Counted from the stretch's first letter, positions 36,625-45,449 are shown. The stretch is DNA of 64,000 bases from Streptococcus sanguinis (GCF_019929225.1 NZ_JAHZPA010000001.1:266805-330804), one strand, 5' to 3'. Made by a program: numbers and translations. The notes: generated by a model not told the origin, from the letters alone.

Positions 36625-37280
36625 AGACTTTTACTTTGGAGGCGATTTACGCCTTACACATGTTTAACGATTATTCGGATGACCTCTTCTTTCTGCCCCT
36701 GCCTAGCGAAGAGGGAAAAACTCGCTTGGAAAATCTGCGCCAGGTTTTAGAAAAAGGCTACGAGGACTTGGGGAAAATGGGCTTGGTGATTGATAACGAG
36801 CCGACGGAAGAGTGCGCTTATTACGGCGCTTTTCTGGAGCGTTATCACAAGGCGATTTACCATTGTCAGGTGGACAGCAATTATTTCTGCGCGCAGGAAA
36901 CCGACAGCAACAAGTGGACGACGACGGTCATCAAGCAGATTGGCGATAATCAATATGTGATTGAAACTTTGCATAGCCTGGTTTTTCTGGCGCATTTGAA
37001 AGACATTCATCCGATTTTGAAGGACTTGGAAGAGAAGCGCAAGAACTACGCTTACTACAGCTGGGAACCTTTTTCGGCTTTTCGCTTACAGGCTTACTAT
37101 GCCGACAATGAAGCCATTCGTTTGCAGACATTTCGGCGCAAGGAGCTGCTGAAAGACAGTCTCTTTTTGGAGGCGCCATCGGGCTTGTATGAGTTTGATG
37201 TGGCGCATGAACGCATTCGCTCGGTGGACGGTGAGGAATTACGAGATGAGATTATCCACGATTTGAAAGTGAGGGTGTAA
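36621..37280 (+). CDS. DUF5081-like effector-operon protein
   Basis: A 219-residue soluble protein, tentatively DUF5081. It is rich in aromatic residues (AIYALHMFNDYSDDLFFLP at the start, YAYYSWEPFSAFRLQAYY near 150) and has a central DSNKWTTTVIKQIGDNQYVI segment. Family members occur only beside LXG/WXG toxins, where a chaperone role is suspected. It overlaps the WXG100-like gene by 4 bases and is one base from the next gene, so the group is tightly coupled. GC content is higher than in neighbouring toxin tips. Confidence 0.55.
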   Translation: MKTFTLEAIYALHMFNDYSDDLFFLPLPSEEGKTRLENLRQVLEKGYEDLGKMGLVIDNEPTEECAYYGAFLERYHKAIYHCQVDSNYFCAQETDSNKWTTTVIKQIGDNQYVIETLHSLVFLAHLKDIHPILKDLEEKRKNYAYYSWEPFSAFRLQAYYADNEAIRLQTFRRKELLKDSLFLEAPSGLYEFDVAHERIRSVDGEELRDEIIHDLKVRV

Positions 37281-37281
37281 T

Positions 37282-37758
37282 ATGGCAGACAAAATTAGTA
37301 TTGACCTAACGCAGCAGGAACAGCTTTTGCTCCATATCCGAACTATGGTCACTTCAGCAACCCAGCTGAGTACGAAATTAAAAGAAGGAGTTGACGGCTT
37401 GCCTGCGCTCACTTCAAAGGGAGAAGTGCATAATCGTATGGTTGGAAATGAGAATCAGCTGATTCGATTTGTCACGAAAGCGCAGACTTTTCAGACTTTG
37501 ACCGAGGTCATATTTAAGCACACACAGACCACCTATAGCGAATTTATTGATACTGATAAGATACTGGCTATGGACATCGCCAACAGTATTTTATATAGCT
37601 CCGAGACTTCTGCTGAGGACAAGCAGGGGATAAAAGACGATCCTAAGGGCTCTGTTGACAAGCTGAAAAAATCTATTCAAGACGAGAATGGTGAAATTCA
37701 CAAGAATATGAAGGGGACCAAGTCTTCTGATATTATCATCGGTACTGGTGGAGCCTGA
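37282..37758 (+). CDS. Helical partner protein of the toxin (T7SS-associated)
   Basis: A 158-residue protein whose first ~95 residues are helical with WXG100-like size (LHIRTMVTSATQLSTKLKEGV, QTLTEVIFKHTQTTYSEFI). A flexible, charged tail follows. It resembles small T7SS effectors of the TIGR04197 kind, but the match is by pattern only. Sixteen bases separate it from the toxin gene, so it is the immediate partner. It may form a heterodimer with the toxin N-terminus to complete the export signal. Confidence 0.55.
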   Translation: MADKISIDLTQQEQLLLHIRTMVTSATQLSTKLKEGVDGLPALTSKGEVHNRMVGNENQLIRFVTKAQTFQTLTEVIFKHTQTTYSEFIDTDKILAMDIANSILYSSETSAEDKQGIKDDPKGSVDKLKKSIQDENGEIHKNMKGTKSSDIIIGTGGA

Positions 37759-37773
37759 TAGAGAGGAGTTACA

Positions 37774-40044
37774 ATGGCTAAATATTATACGAATGAACCT
37801 GACTTTAAAGAAGGCTCTAAGACGGGTTGGTTTCACAGCAACATCAACTGCGTAAAGGACTTGCTACGCGATATTGATGAAGTGTCAAATAAGGTCAATT
37901 CTGAGGGCTTAGCTCATCTCTATGTGGCAACGGGAGAAGCGACTTTGGGGCGTGACATGCCCGTCGGTCCTTTTGAAGATGCGGAGCACCATGCTCTTCA
38001 TCGCTTGGATGCCTCTAAGAAAGTCCACAAGGAAATCGTCCAAAATATTGACGGGAAATTCTTTGAGGGTTTGGATAATGCTTTGGAGAGTCTCAATAAG
38101 GTCAACGAAGGGAAAAACCAGTATAAGAGTAAGTATTTGACTTATACGAAAACCAACACGGCTTACGATGAGTACGGGACTGCGATAGAGTACACCACCA
38201 CAGAGCACTACAGTATTTCGGATATTGTCAATAGCGACAAAACACCGATACCCGCTGCCAAGGAACTCTACGATGTTAAGCTCAAGCTGGCAAAAGAAGG
38301 CTTGGCGAAAATTGAGAAAGAAGATCATGAGAATTACGAAAAGCTCAAGGGCTTGAGCGACCAACAGCTCATGGAAGCTATGTTTCCGACGCAAGTCGGC
38401 GAGTACGAGCGGGCGCGCTCGACTTGGAAGGAGAACAACAAAGGCTGGTTGCAGTGGGTTGAAATTGGTGGTAAAATTATAGCAGTGGGTGCCATTATCG
38501 CAGGGAGCGTCCTGAGTGGCGGTACCCTAGCTCCTATCCTTATCGGAGCAGGGACTGCTTATCTGGTGGCAGATAGCGGTTATCAGGCGATTAGCGGGGA
38601 GACCATTTCGGGGAAACGGTTGACTGACGGGGAGCGTATCTGGGCAGGTGTGGACGCAGTCTTGACGGCAGCGACCGGTGGCTTTGCGACCTATGCCAGC
38701 GTGCTTGCCAAGACAGGGAAAGCCGCCTCTACGACGGTACAGACGGTAGGCAAAGCTGTCAATTATGCCGACGATGCCAATGACATCGCTCATACGGTGA
38801 CCGCGATGCAGGATGACCCCTTGGGCGCAGCACTCCAGTTTGGAATAGGGCGTGCGATTGGTCATGGAGCTACTGCTCTTGGAAATAAAGCCCGAGCAAG
38901 ATTTGGCAAGGGTGGCAGTGGAGCTGATGTGGACTTGCCAAGTAGTGGGAAAGGTGTGGATCTGCCAGCGGGCAATGCAGGCTTGAAGACCCATGCGGAC
39001 ACAGATGTGGATCCGTCTACGCTTGGTACAGGCAAGAAGCCAAAACCAGAGATTCAAACGCCCCAACATCAAGAAATACCAAGTCCAAGCAAGAAACCAG
39101 AGCTTGATGTGATGAAGACAAGCAAGCCTGAGATTGACCGTGCAAGCAGTCCAGAGATAACTGGTCCAAATAAGAAGCCAGAAATTGATACCACTAAAAC
39201 GGCGAAACCCGAGATTGACAATCCAAGCCGTCCAGCGGTGGATAAGACCAACAGCGAGTTGGATACAGGTAAGCCCGTGAAGCCGGAGGTCAGCCAAGCT
39301 CGTCCGAGCGAGGTGGTGTCACCAAACAGCCGTCCGAAAGAAGTGGACGTGACCAAGAAGCCCGATATCGAAGTGACTCGCCCAGCCGAAGTCAATCCGA
39401 CCAAGGTTAAGCCAGAAATGGAAACCAAGGTCAAACCAGACATTGACGCAGCTGCGGCTAGTGCCAGTGCCGTTCCGAAGGTCAAGGCACAAGAACCCGA
39501 CCTACCCAAAGCAGGACAACCCGAAGTCACCCCTAACGCTGGCAAGAAGGTGCAGAAGCCAGAAGAAGTGGATACCGAAGTTGGAACAACTGAGCCTCGA
39601 TATGGTGAAAGAAGAATATCAGACACAGAATATGCAATCCTGAGAAGGAAAACGCCGTCTCCAGAAATGAGGAGAAAAGTCAATAAAGATGTAGTTTTGC
39701 CTATGGATGACCCTGCTATTCCAGGACATACAATAGAAAAGGGAGAAACATTAGAAGCTGACCATATAGTATCAATGGATAGAATTGCAAAAATGGAAGG
39801 TTTTGATAAGCTAACTAGAGAACAACAATTAGAAATATTAAATTATGAGGATAATTTCGTTGGGTTGAGCAAATCAGCAAATGCCTCTAAAGGTTCAAAA
39901 ACTTATGAGGAATGGACAACGTATGTCAAAGAAGGTATTCCAATCAATCCAGAATTTAGAGAAAAAATGATTGCTAGGGAAAAAGAACTTGAAGGAATTA
40001 TTCAAAATATGATAGACTCATATGTGAAAGGAAATGGAGGATAA
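37774..40044 (+). CDS. Polymorphic toxin with HNH-like nuclease tip (T7SS effector)
   Basis: A 756-residue modular toxin. Residues 1-210 are helical and likely the secretion part. Residues 230-265 are a hydrophobic Gly/Ala-rich segment, and 275-310 (ISGKRLTDGERIWAGVDAVL) is a pre-toxin TG-type motif. Residues ~400-600 form a Pro/Lys repeat linker of KPEID-like units. From residue 600 the DNA becomes A/T-rich and a new tip begins, with EADHIVSMDRI (near 662-672) and NFVGLSKSANASKGSKTYEEW (split here as NFVGLSKSANASKG then KTYEEW), an HNH-type nuclease pattern. GAGG precedes the ATG. The adjacent gene supplies immunity. Export by a type VII system is inferred; no core genes lie in the window. 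Confidence 0.82.
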   Translation: MAKYYTNEPDFKEGSKTGWFHSNINCVKDLLRDIDEVSNKVNSEGLAHLYVATGEATLGRDMPVGPFEDAEHHALHRLDASKKVHKEIVQNIDGKFFEGLDNALESLNKVNEGKNQYKSKYLTYTKTNTAYDEYGTAIEYTTTEHYSISDIVNSDKTPIPAAKELYDVKLKLAKEGLAKIEKEDHENYEKLKGLSDQQLMEAMFPTQVGEYERARSTWKENNKGWLQWVEIGGKIIAVGAIIAGSVLSGGTLAPILIGAGTAYLVADSGYQAISGETISGKRLTDGERIWAGVDAVLTAATGGFATYASVLAKTGKAASTTVQTVGKAVNYADDANDIAHTVTAMQDDPLGAALQFGIGRAIGHGATALGNKARARFGKGGSGADVDLPSSGKGVDLPAGNAGLKTHADTDVDPSTLGTGKKPKPEIQTPQHQEIPSPSKKPELDVMKTSKPEIDRASSPEITGPNKKPEIDTTKTAKPEIDNPSRPAVDKTNSELDTGKPVKPEVSQARPSEVVSPNSRPKEVDVTKKPDIEVTRPAEVNPTKVKPEMETKVKPDIDAAAASASAVPKVKAQEPDLPKAGQPEVTPNAGKKVQKPEEVDTEVGTTEPRYGERRISDTEYAILRRKTPSPEMRRKVNKDVVLPMDDPAIPGHTIEKGETLEADHIVSMDRIAKMEGFDKLTREQQLEILNYEDNFVGLSKSANASKGSKTYEEWTTYVKEGIPINPEFREKMIAREKELEGIIQNMIDSYVKGNGG
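38191..39574 (+). repeat. Toxin module repeat, copy 1
   Basis: This 1384-bp segment of the intact toxin gene is repeated at 41998-43387 with high identity and only small in-frame indels. It covers the hydrophobic segment, pre-toxin motif and KPEID linker, and ends exactly where the nuclease tips diverge. Confidence 0.93.
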
Positions 40045-40049
40045 CAAAA

Positions 40050-40736
40050 GTGACTAATAAAATAGATTTTTTAAACGAATATAGTTTATCTAGTTCAAGT
40101 GTAGAAATTGTGACGGATGAAAGCCAAATTGTAGAGGCTCCAATTCCAAATTTTTGGAAAGAAGCACTTTTGTCAGATAGTTTGGAAGAAAGAAAAGAAA
40201 AAATTCTTTCAGTGTGGAAAGAATATTCTTCTTCTGATTTGCGAAACACAATTTCTTATTTAGGCGATTATTTAAAAAATATAGACTTGATTTGTTTAGA
40301 CGGCGAATATTCGCTTTTGTATACGATTTTGACTTACCAAACAGGAGAAGAAATCTATTATGAAGGGAAGCAACCCGTTACAGTTGAGGTGCTGAAACAA
40401 AAGTTTGGAGAAAACGCACCAACTATAAAACAATCAATAACAGATTTCTATACTCATATCCACAACGGTTTTTATGATTATACAAGTAAAAGCATGGGGA
40501 TTGATAACCTTAAAAATGTGAACTCTATGGCAGATTATGACTGGGAATATTTGCAACAGTTAGACATAGATTTAATCCCACTTTATAATTTTTTCAGTAA
40601 CGGTATGGGGGAATACGTTGTTTTAGACATCGAAAATGGAAACACCTATTTATGGTCGTCAAGAGAACTTCCTAAAAGGCAGTCTGACTTTTGGGCTTTG
40701 GTAGACGAATGGATTATAATTGGATTAGATTTTTAA
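40050..40736 (+). CDS. Immunity protein for the HNH-tip toxin
   Basis: A 228-residue acidic cytoplasmic protein starting at GTG, with GGAGG at 40036-40040. Its position 5 bases after the toxin stop is typical of an immunity gene. The C-terminus (YVVLDIENGNTYLWSSRELP, then ADEW-like VDEWIIIGL) resembles SMI1/KNR4 (SUKH) immunity proteins, which is a tentative match. The first ~52 residues recur in a truncated gene at 45450. A terminator follows. Confidence 0.72.
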   Translation: MTNKIDFLNEYSLSSSSVEIVTDESQIVEAPIPNFWKEALLSDSLEERKEKILSVWKEYSSSDLRNTISYLGDYLKNIDLICLDGEYSLLYTILTYQTGEEIYYEGKQPVTVEVLKQKFGENAPTIKQSITDFYTHIHNGFYDYTSKSMGIDNLKNVNSMADYDWEYLQQLDIDLIPLYNFFSNGMGEYVVLDIENGNTYLWSSRELPKRQSDFWALVDEWIIIGLDF

Positions 40737-40758
40737 AACAGAGAGTATAATTTGTTGG

Positions 40759-40806
40759 TACCCTAAATGTTAATCAAGAAAAGTATAACATTTGGGGTAT
40801 TTTTGT
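40759..40806 (+). terminator. Terminator after the first immunity gene
   Basis: TACCCTAAATGTTA (40759-40772) pairs with TAACATTTGGGGTA (40786-40799), followed by a 5-T run. Confidence 0.88.
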
Positions 40807-40824
40807 TATTCAATACAATTTACC

Positions 40825-40852
40825 TTGACATCTTTTCATCTTATGCTATACT
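40825..40852 (+). promoter_or_regulatory. Strong promoter before the DUF6261 gene
   Basis: Perfect TTGACA (40825-40830), 16-bp spacer, TGC-extended TATACT (40847-40852). Confidence 0.82.
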
Positions 40853-40858
40853 AATTTT

Positions 40859-41143
40859 ATTACTTTTGGGAAGAGTAAGTGTTGAGGGAGATTGGGAGAG
40901 GCATGATTTGCTTTTATCTCATACTTGCTCACTCTGTCTGACCCTCGGACGGGGTCGACTAATTTTGGTTTACTTCGTCAGAGGCTCAGATTGTTTGTCC
41001 GTGTTCTCATTAGCACAATCCGAGGCTCAGATGAGGCAAATCTGTTCCAGTTTACTCTGTCAGAGGGTCGGACAAGCTCTTTTCAAAAGTAATGACCATA
41101 TCCGAGGGGGATCGGATAAAAATGAAAAAGAAAAGGTGGATAT
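40859..41143 (+). other. Long structured leader of the DUF6261 gene
   Basis: About 285 nt of untranslated RNA between promoter and ATG. TGTCTGACCCTC (40935-40946) can pair with GAGGGTCGGACA (41063-41074). GACCC/GGGTC forms a small inner hairpin, GAGGCTCAGAT occurs twice (near 40982 and 41022), and ATCCGA/TCGGAT (41099-41116) forms a hairpin just before the ribosome-binding site. No known riboswitch is recognised. Confidence 0.5.
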
Positions 41144-41905
41144 ATGCCAGCAAAACAAACATTATTAAATCTGAAAACGAGCAGTTTACGCTATGCCGAG
41201 TTTTCTCAGTTTATCGCGCGTTTCTTGGATGATGTGGAAAAAGAAAACTTGGATGTTAAGAAAGAAGAAATCTTGTCTAACCTGCTGGGTCAGCTAAAGA
41301 CTAATTTGCCTGCTTATCAAGCGTCGCTGGGACAAGTTCGGGCGAGTGAAAAATCCAGCACGATTATCGAAGCCGATCAGTTGCGGGATGAAGATTTTCA
41401 AGCACTGCGCGAAGCGATTAAACCTTACCGCAATAGCCGCCGCGAAAACGAAAAGGCGGCTTACAAGACTTTAGACTTGCTTTTCGACCAGTACAAGAAA
41501 GCGACCAAGGTTTCCTATGAAGAAGAAACAGCACTTTTAAACAGCTTATTAGAAAAACTCAGAAAAGCAGAATACCAATCTGCTATTGAGACTTTAGGAA
41601 TTGGGCGCTTTATGAATAACTTGACCGAAAGCCAAGCTGCTTTTGAAAAAGTTTTCTCTGACCGCTCACAAGAAAAGCTCGCTAAAGTCAGCTTTGACAC
41701 CAAGCAACTGCGCAAGGACTTGGCAGTTCCTTACCAACAACTAAGCGACTATGTAGCTATTCTAGCTCAGTTGAAAGAAGACGCTATTTACCAAAAGACC
41801 TTATCTGTCCTCAACAACAGCCGCAAGTACTACGCCGATGTCTTGGCACGCCGCAAGGGCAAAGATAAGAAAGAAGCGAAAAAGGTAGAAACGGAAACAG
41901 AATAA
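41144..41905 (+). CDS. DUF6261-family protein
   Basis: A 253-residue soluble, nearly all-helical protein. LLNLKTSSLRYAEFSQFIARF begins the family pattern (given here up to its first 20 residues: LLNLKTSSLRYAEFSQFIAR). The centre has RENEKAAYKTLDLLFDQYKK, and the tail is Lys/Glu-rich. Family members occur scattered in Bacteroidetes and Firmicutes and their function is unknown. It sits between the intact toxin/immunity pair and the headless cassette, with its own promoter, structured leader and terminator, so it is a separate insertion within the island. Confidence 0.65.
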   Translation: MPAKQTLLNLKTSSLRYAEFSQFIARFLDDVEKENLDVKKEEILSNLLGQLKTNLPAYQASLGQVRASEKSSTIIEADQLRDEDFQALREAIKPYRNSRRENEKAAYKTLDLLFDQYKKATKVSYEEETALLNSLLEKLRKAEYQSAIETLGIGRFMNNLTESQAAFEKVFSDRSQEKLAKVSFDTKQLRKDLAVPYQQLSDYVAILAQLKEDAIYQKTLSVLNNSRKYYADVLARRKGKDKKEAKKVETETE

Positions 41906-41946
41906 AAAAGACGCTCCACTTACTCATAAGTGGGGCGATTTTTCTC
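41904..41946 (+). terminator. Terminator after the DUF6261 gene
   Basis: AAAAAAGACGCTCCACTTA pairs with TAAGTGGGGCGATTTTT. It also insulates the headless toxin cassette from upstream transcription. Confidence 0.92.
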
Positions 41947-41997
41947 TTTACGCCGTTTGGCTTCTCATTCCAGTTTTGCCCAATTAGTTCACATACT

Positions 41998-43387
41998 TAC
42001 ACCACCACGGAGCACTACAGTATTTCGGATATTGTCAATAGCGACAAAACACCGATACCCGCCGCCAAGGAACTCTACGATGCTAAGCTCAAGCTGGCAA
42101 AAGAAGGCTTGGCGAAGATTGAGAAAGAAGATCATGAGAATTACGAAAAGCTCAAGGGCTTGAGCGACCAACAGCTCATGGAAGCTATGTTTCCGACGCA
42201 AGTCGGCGAGTACGAGCGGGCGCGCTCGACTTGGAAGGAGGACAACAAAGGCTGGTTGCAGTGGGTTGAAATTGGTGGTAAAATTATAGCAGTGGGTGCC
42301 ATTATCGCGGGGAGTGTCCTGAGCGGAGGAACACTCGCTCCTATCCTTATCGGAGCAGGGACAGCTTACCTGGTGCCAGATAGCGGTTATCAGGCGGTTA
42401 GCGGGGAGACCATTTCGGGGAAACGGCTGACTGACGGGGAGCGCATCTGGGCAGGTGTGGACGCAGTCTTGACGGCAGCGACTGGTGGCTTTGCGACCTA
42501 TGCCAGCGTGCTTGCCAAGACAGGGAAAGCCGCAACGACGACGGTACAGACGGTCGGCAAGGTTGTCAATTATGCCGATGATGCCAATGACATCGCTCAT
42601 ACGGTGACCGCGATGCAGGATGACCCCTTGGGCGCAGCACTCCAATTTGGAATAGGGCGTGCGATTGGTCATGGCTCGAATGTCTTAGGCAATAAAGCCC
42701 GAGCAAGATTTGGCAGGGGTGGCAGTGGAGCTGATGTAGACTTGCCAAGTAGTGGGAAAGGTGTGGATCTGCCAGCGGGCAATGCAGGCTTGAAGACCCA
42801 TGCGGACACAGATGTGGATCCGTCTACGCTTGGTACAGGCAAGAAGCCAAAACCAGAGATTCAGACGCCTCAACATCAAGAAATACCAAGCCCAAGCAAG
42901 AAGCCAGAGCTTGATGTGACGAAGACAAGCAAGCCTGAGATTGACCGTGCAAGCAGTCCAGAGATAACTGGTCCAAGTAAGAAGCCAGAAATTGATACCA
43001 CTAAAACGGCGAAACCCGAGATTGACAATCCAAGCCGTCCAGCGGTGGATAAGACCAACAGCAAGCCGAGCGAGATTGATACAGGCAAGACGGTTAAACC
43101 GGAGGTCAGCCAAGCTCGTCCGAGCGAGGTGGCGTCACCAAACAGTCGTCCAAAAGAAGTGGATGTGACCAAGAAGCCAGACATTGAAGCTAGTCGCCCA
43201 GCCGAAGTCAATCCGACCAAGGTTAAGCCAGAAATGGAAACCAAGGTCAAACCGGACATTGAAGCTGCGGCTAGTGCCAGTGCCGTTCCGAAGGTCAAGG
43301 CACAAGAACCCGACCTACCCAAAGCAGGACAACCCGAAGTCACCCCTGACGCTGGCAAGAAGGTGCAGAAGCCAGAAGAGGTGGATA
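41998..43387 (+). repeat. Toxin module repeat, copy 2
   Basis: This 1390-bp segment matches 38191-39574 from the TAC ACC ACC codons to the GTGGAT before the tips. Differences are scattered substitutions and in-frame indels (+9 and -3 bases) in the linker. Sequence on both sides is unrelated to copy 1. Confidence 0.93.
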
Positions 43388-43887
43388 ATCCAAATAGCGA
43401 TAAAGGAATATCACAACAGACACCTAGAGTTATCCCTGGGCAAGATGGAGTTGTAACAGGCGGTAGTTCAACTAAACTAGGTAAAAATATGATGGAAGAT
43501 ATGGGGCTTAGTAGGGGGCAAAAATGGACTGGTTATCAAGCCCAACACATCATTCCGGCAGATATGGCTGATCACCCTGTTATACAAAAAATGGGTATGG
43601 ATTTGGATGATTCAAGTAATGGGAAATTTTTGCCTGTGCCAGATTCGGTAGATACTACAAGTGTTAGTCCATTATCAAAACATAGAGGTTATCACTCCAC
43701 GTATAATGAATTTGTTCGTGCACGGTTAGATAATATTGATGTAAATCAATCTCCTGCAATGTTGCAAAAAGAGGTCAAAGAGTTACAAAGAAAATTAGGC
43801 ATACTGCAAGATAAGGGTCTGCCTTTATATCCTAAATTTGGCGCAACCGCCGAACTTTGGGAAAGATTTATGAAAAATTTAGACTAA
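41998..43887 (+). pseudogene. Headless (orphan) toxin cassette with AHH-like nuclease tip
   Basis: The reading frame lacks the first ~139 codons of the intact toxin and has no ATG with a ribosome-binding site; the earliest in-frame start of any kind in the homologous part is a TTG at 42109. It keeps the hydrophobic segment, pre-toxin motif and KPEID linker. It then carries a different tip: GYQAQHIIPADMADHP (near 43533-43580), NGKFLPVPDSVD and KHRGYHSTYNEFV, the pattern of AHH-type HNH nucleases with Gln in place of the first His. With no secretion part it is probably silent until recombined onto the upstream head. The DUF4274 immunity gene follows. Confidence 0.85.
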
Positions 43888-43905
43888 TTATTGAAGGATG
43901 ATTTT

Positions 43906-44349
43906 ATGACTAATAACATGAAATTTTTAACAAATATTCTATTCTCTGAAGACATAACAAGAGCACTAGAACAAGTTCAAAGTATAAATAGCTCCGAACA
44001 ACTGTTCATCTTGTTAGACAATTATAACTGGGACAGTGGCTTTGACCTTCCGCAAGCGGTACTTGACAATCCTGCTTGTACTAACGCTGTAGCGCTAATG
44101 GCATTTGATAGAGCGGACGGCTACCGTTTCCTTTTAGAGGGGTTCGGAGAATATTCCTCGCCAGTTTGGCAAGACTTTGTGACGTCTTTATATAAAGATT
44201 TATGTGAGAACAAATTTCCTGACGGAGAGCTTGGTTATTTGCCTGAACTTAGTAAAGTGCAGAAATTTAAGTTGAAAAAACAACATCCAGATTTACCAAC
44301 GATATTTCTAGACGGAGTTGACGGAGAGCATGTCCGTGTAACTTTATAA
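43906..44349 (+). CDS. DUF4274-type immunity protein
   Basis: A 147-residue acidic protein. SSEQLFILLDNYNWDSGFDL, then PQAVLDNPACTNAVALMAFDRADGY, matches the DUF4274 pattern (NWD-G, then N-x-C...A-L-x-F...ADG). It starts 18 bases after the orphan toxin frame ends, so it is the expected immunity to the AHH-like tip. AAGGATG precedes the ATG at 43906; an in-frame TTG at 43891 is less likely. Confidence 0.72.
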   Translation: MTNNMKFLTNILFSEDITRALEQVQSINSSEQLFILLDNYNWDSGFDLPQAVLDNPACTNAVALMAFDRADGYRFLLEGFGEYSSPVWQDFVTSLYKDLCENKFPDGELGYLPELSKVQKFKLKKQHPDLPTIFLDGVDGEHVRVTL

Positions 44350-44381
44350 AAGTAGGCTATATATCGTATTATATTTGCGAA

Positions 44382-44594
44382 ATGGAAGAAAATAGACGAT
44401 TGATTATTTTAAATGACACTTTCGGGAAAGAGGGGTCAGATGAGGAAATTGCTGGGCTTACGATTTTGGTGGACGGCACGATTAAAATCGCTTTTGACAA
44501 AATTCAAGCCATGCGTCAGTATGACAGTTATAACGAAGTCTTGCGGGATGTCATTTTTAAAGGTTTAGAAAAGATATTCACAGAAAACCGATGA
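44382..44594 (+). CDS. Small hypothetical protein or fragment
   Basis: A 70-residue frame (LIILNDTFGKEGSDEEIAGL..., C-terminus LRDVIFKGLEKIFTENR) with no ribosome-binding site before its ATG. The frame is open further upstream without a start. It may be the tail of a degraded immunity gene. No family is recognised. Confidence 0.35.
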   Translation: MEENRRLIILNDTFGKEGSDEEIAGLTILVDGTIKIAFDKIQAMRQYDSYNEVLRDVIFKGLEKIFTENR

Positions 44595-44612
44595 TTTTGG
44601 GTAAAGTTTTTA

Positions 44613-45399
44613 ATGGTTAAAAATATATTACTAACAGGTTCATGGTACGGTGAGATAAGCTCTCTCAGTAGAAGAATTGAGAGAAAAATTAGTGCAAATA
44701 CAAGATGAAAAAGATTGTATCTTGTTAATTGCTGAATTGCTCAAAAAAGGAGATTTTTCTGTAAAAAATCTTTTGATTGACTTGATGAATACCACTAAAG
44801 ACGATGCCGTGCTTAATCTGTGTATTCGCTTGTTTTGTTCAGTCTGTACTCACGAAGATTTAGAAAATCCTCAAAATTTGAATTTTTTAGCTAATGTGTC
44901 AGAGCTTGGTGCTTTAACTTTTGCTTCAAGCGCGATTAACAGTCTGTCTTATGAAGTCATCCCTTATTTGCTAGCTTTATGGGAGGATTGGGAAGATACA
45001 GATTTAGCGGTTGCTATTCGTGATAGTTTAGACTCTTATCTAGATTACTATGATGTTCTTGGTGAAGAAGCCGACCTTGATGAAGTGGGACAGTATTATT
45101 TGGATAAAGTCCAATCAGTTGATAAAAGACTTTATTACTATGAAAAGGGACAGATTTTTCTTGGTGATTTAACAAAAATCATCTTCCAGCGTTTGTATAT
45201 GGCGGCTAACCAAAAGGAACGTTTCGCTCTTTTTATCCAGCCAAGTCTTCTTTCAGTCTTATCTGGTTATCATTTTCCACTTGAATATGGACAGGAAGTT
45301 AGCGAGCAAGATTTACGGAAAGCTCAAGAATACGTAGACTTTCTGGCTCAAAAAGAGTGGAAAAAAAGTACAAAATATTTTTATGGCTACAACTTGTAG
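44613..45399 (+). pseudogene. Imm47-like immunity gene with N-terminal frameshift
   Basis: The long frame (from TTG at 44677) encodes a helical protein with LLKKGDFSVKNLLIDLMNTT and VLNLCIRLFCSVCTHEDLEN, resembling the Imm47 immunity family. The proper start is probably the ATG at 44613 in another frame (MVKNILLTGSWYGEIS), which runs into a stop at about 44690. Removing one base in the CTCTCT run at 44660-44666 joins the two parts into about 260 residues. It is likely an orphan immunity gene broken by a one-base slip, unless the slip is a sequencing error. Confidence 0.6.
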
Positions 45400-45407
45400 T
45401 AAGGTTT

Positions 45408-45433
45408 TAAGAGGACGGACGTCCTCTTTTTTG
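45408..45433 (+). terminator. Terminator after the Imm47-like gene
   Basis: AAGAGGAC-GGAC-GTCCTCTTTTTT. Confidence 0.9.
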
Positions 45434-45449
45434 CAGTGGGGTAGAGTAA

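Noticed and set aside
38527-39297. 256-codon antisense frame opposite the toxin centre
   Set aside because: A Trp/Cys-rich shadow of the sense reading frame with no family likeness; the matching shadow opposite the second copy shows it follows from the sense sequence.
39030-39574. Repetitive linker DNA as a possible CRISPR or tandem-repeat array
   Set aside because: The repeats are degenerate, in frame and encode a Pro/Lys-rich protein linker; there are no constant repeats with unique spacers.
39069-39683. 204-codon antisense frame opposite the toxin linker
   Set aside because: It arises from the repeated KPEID codons read backwards (Ser/Gly/Leu repeats) and recurs opposite the second copy at 42876-43358; it has no ribosome-binding site.
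40767-41168. 133-codon open frame across the gap after the first immunity gene
   Set aside because: Its start lies inside a clear terminator stem and it spans the next promoter and structured leader; the Cys/Leu/Ser-rich product has no protein-like pattern and overlaps the DUF6261 start.
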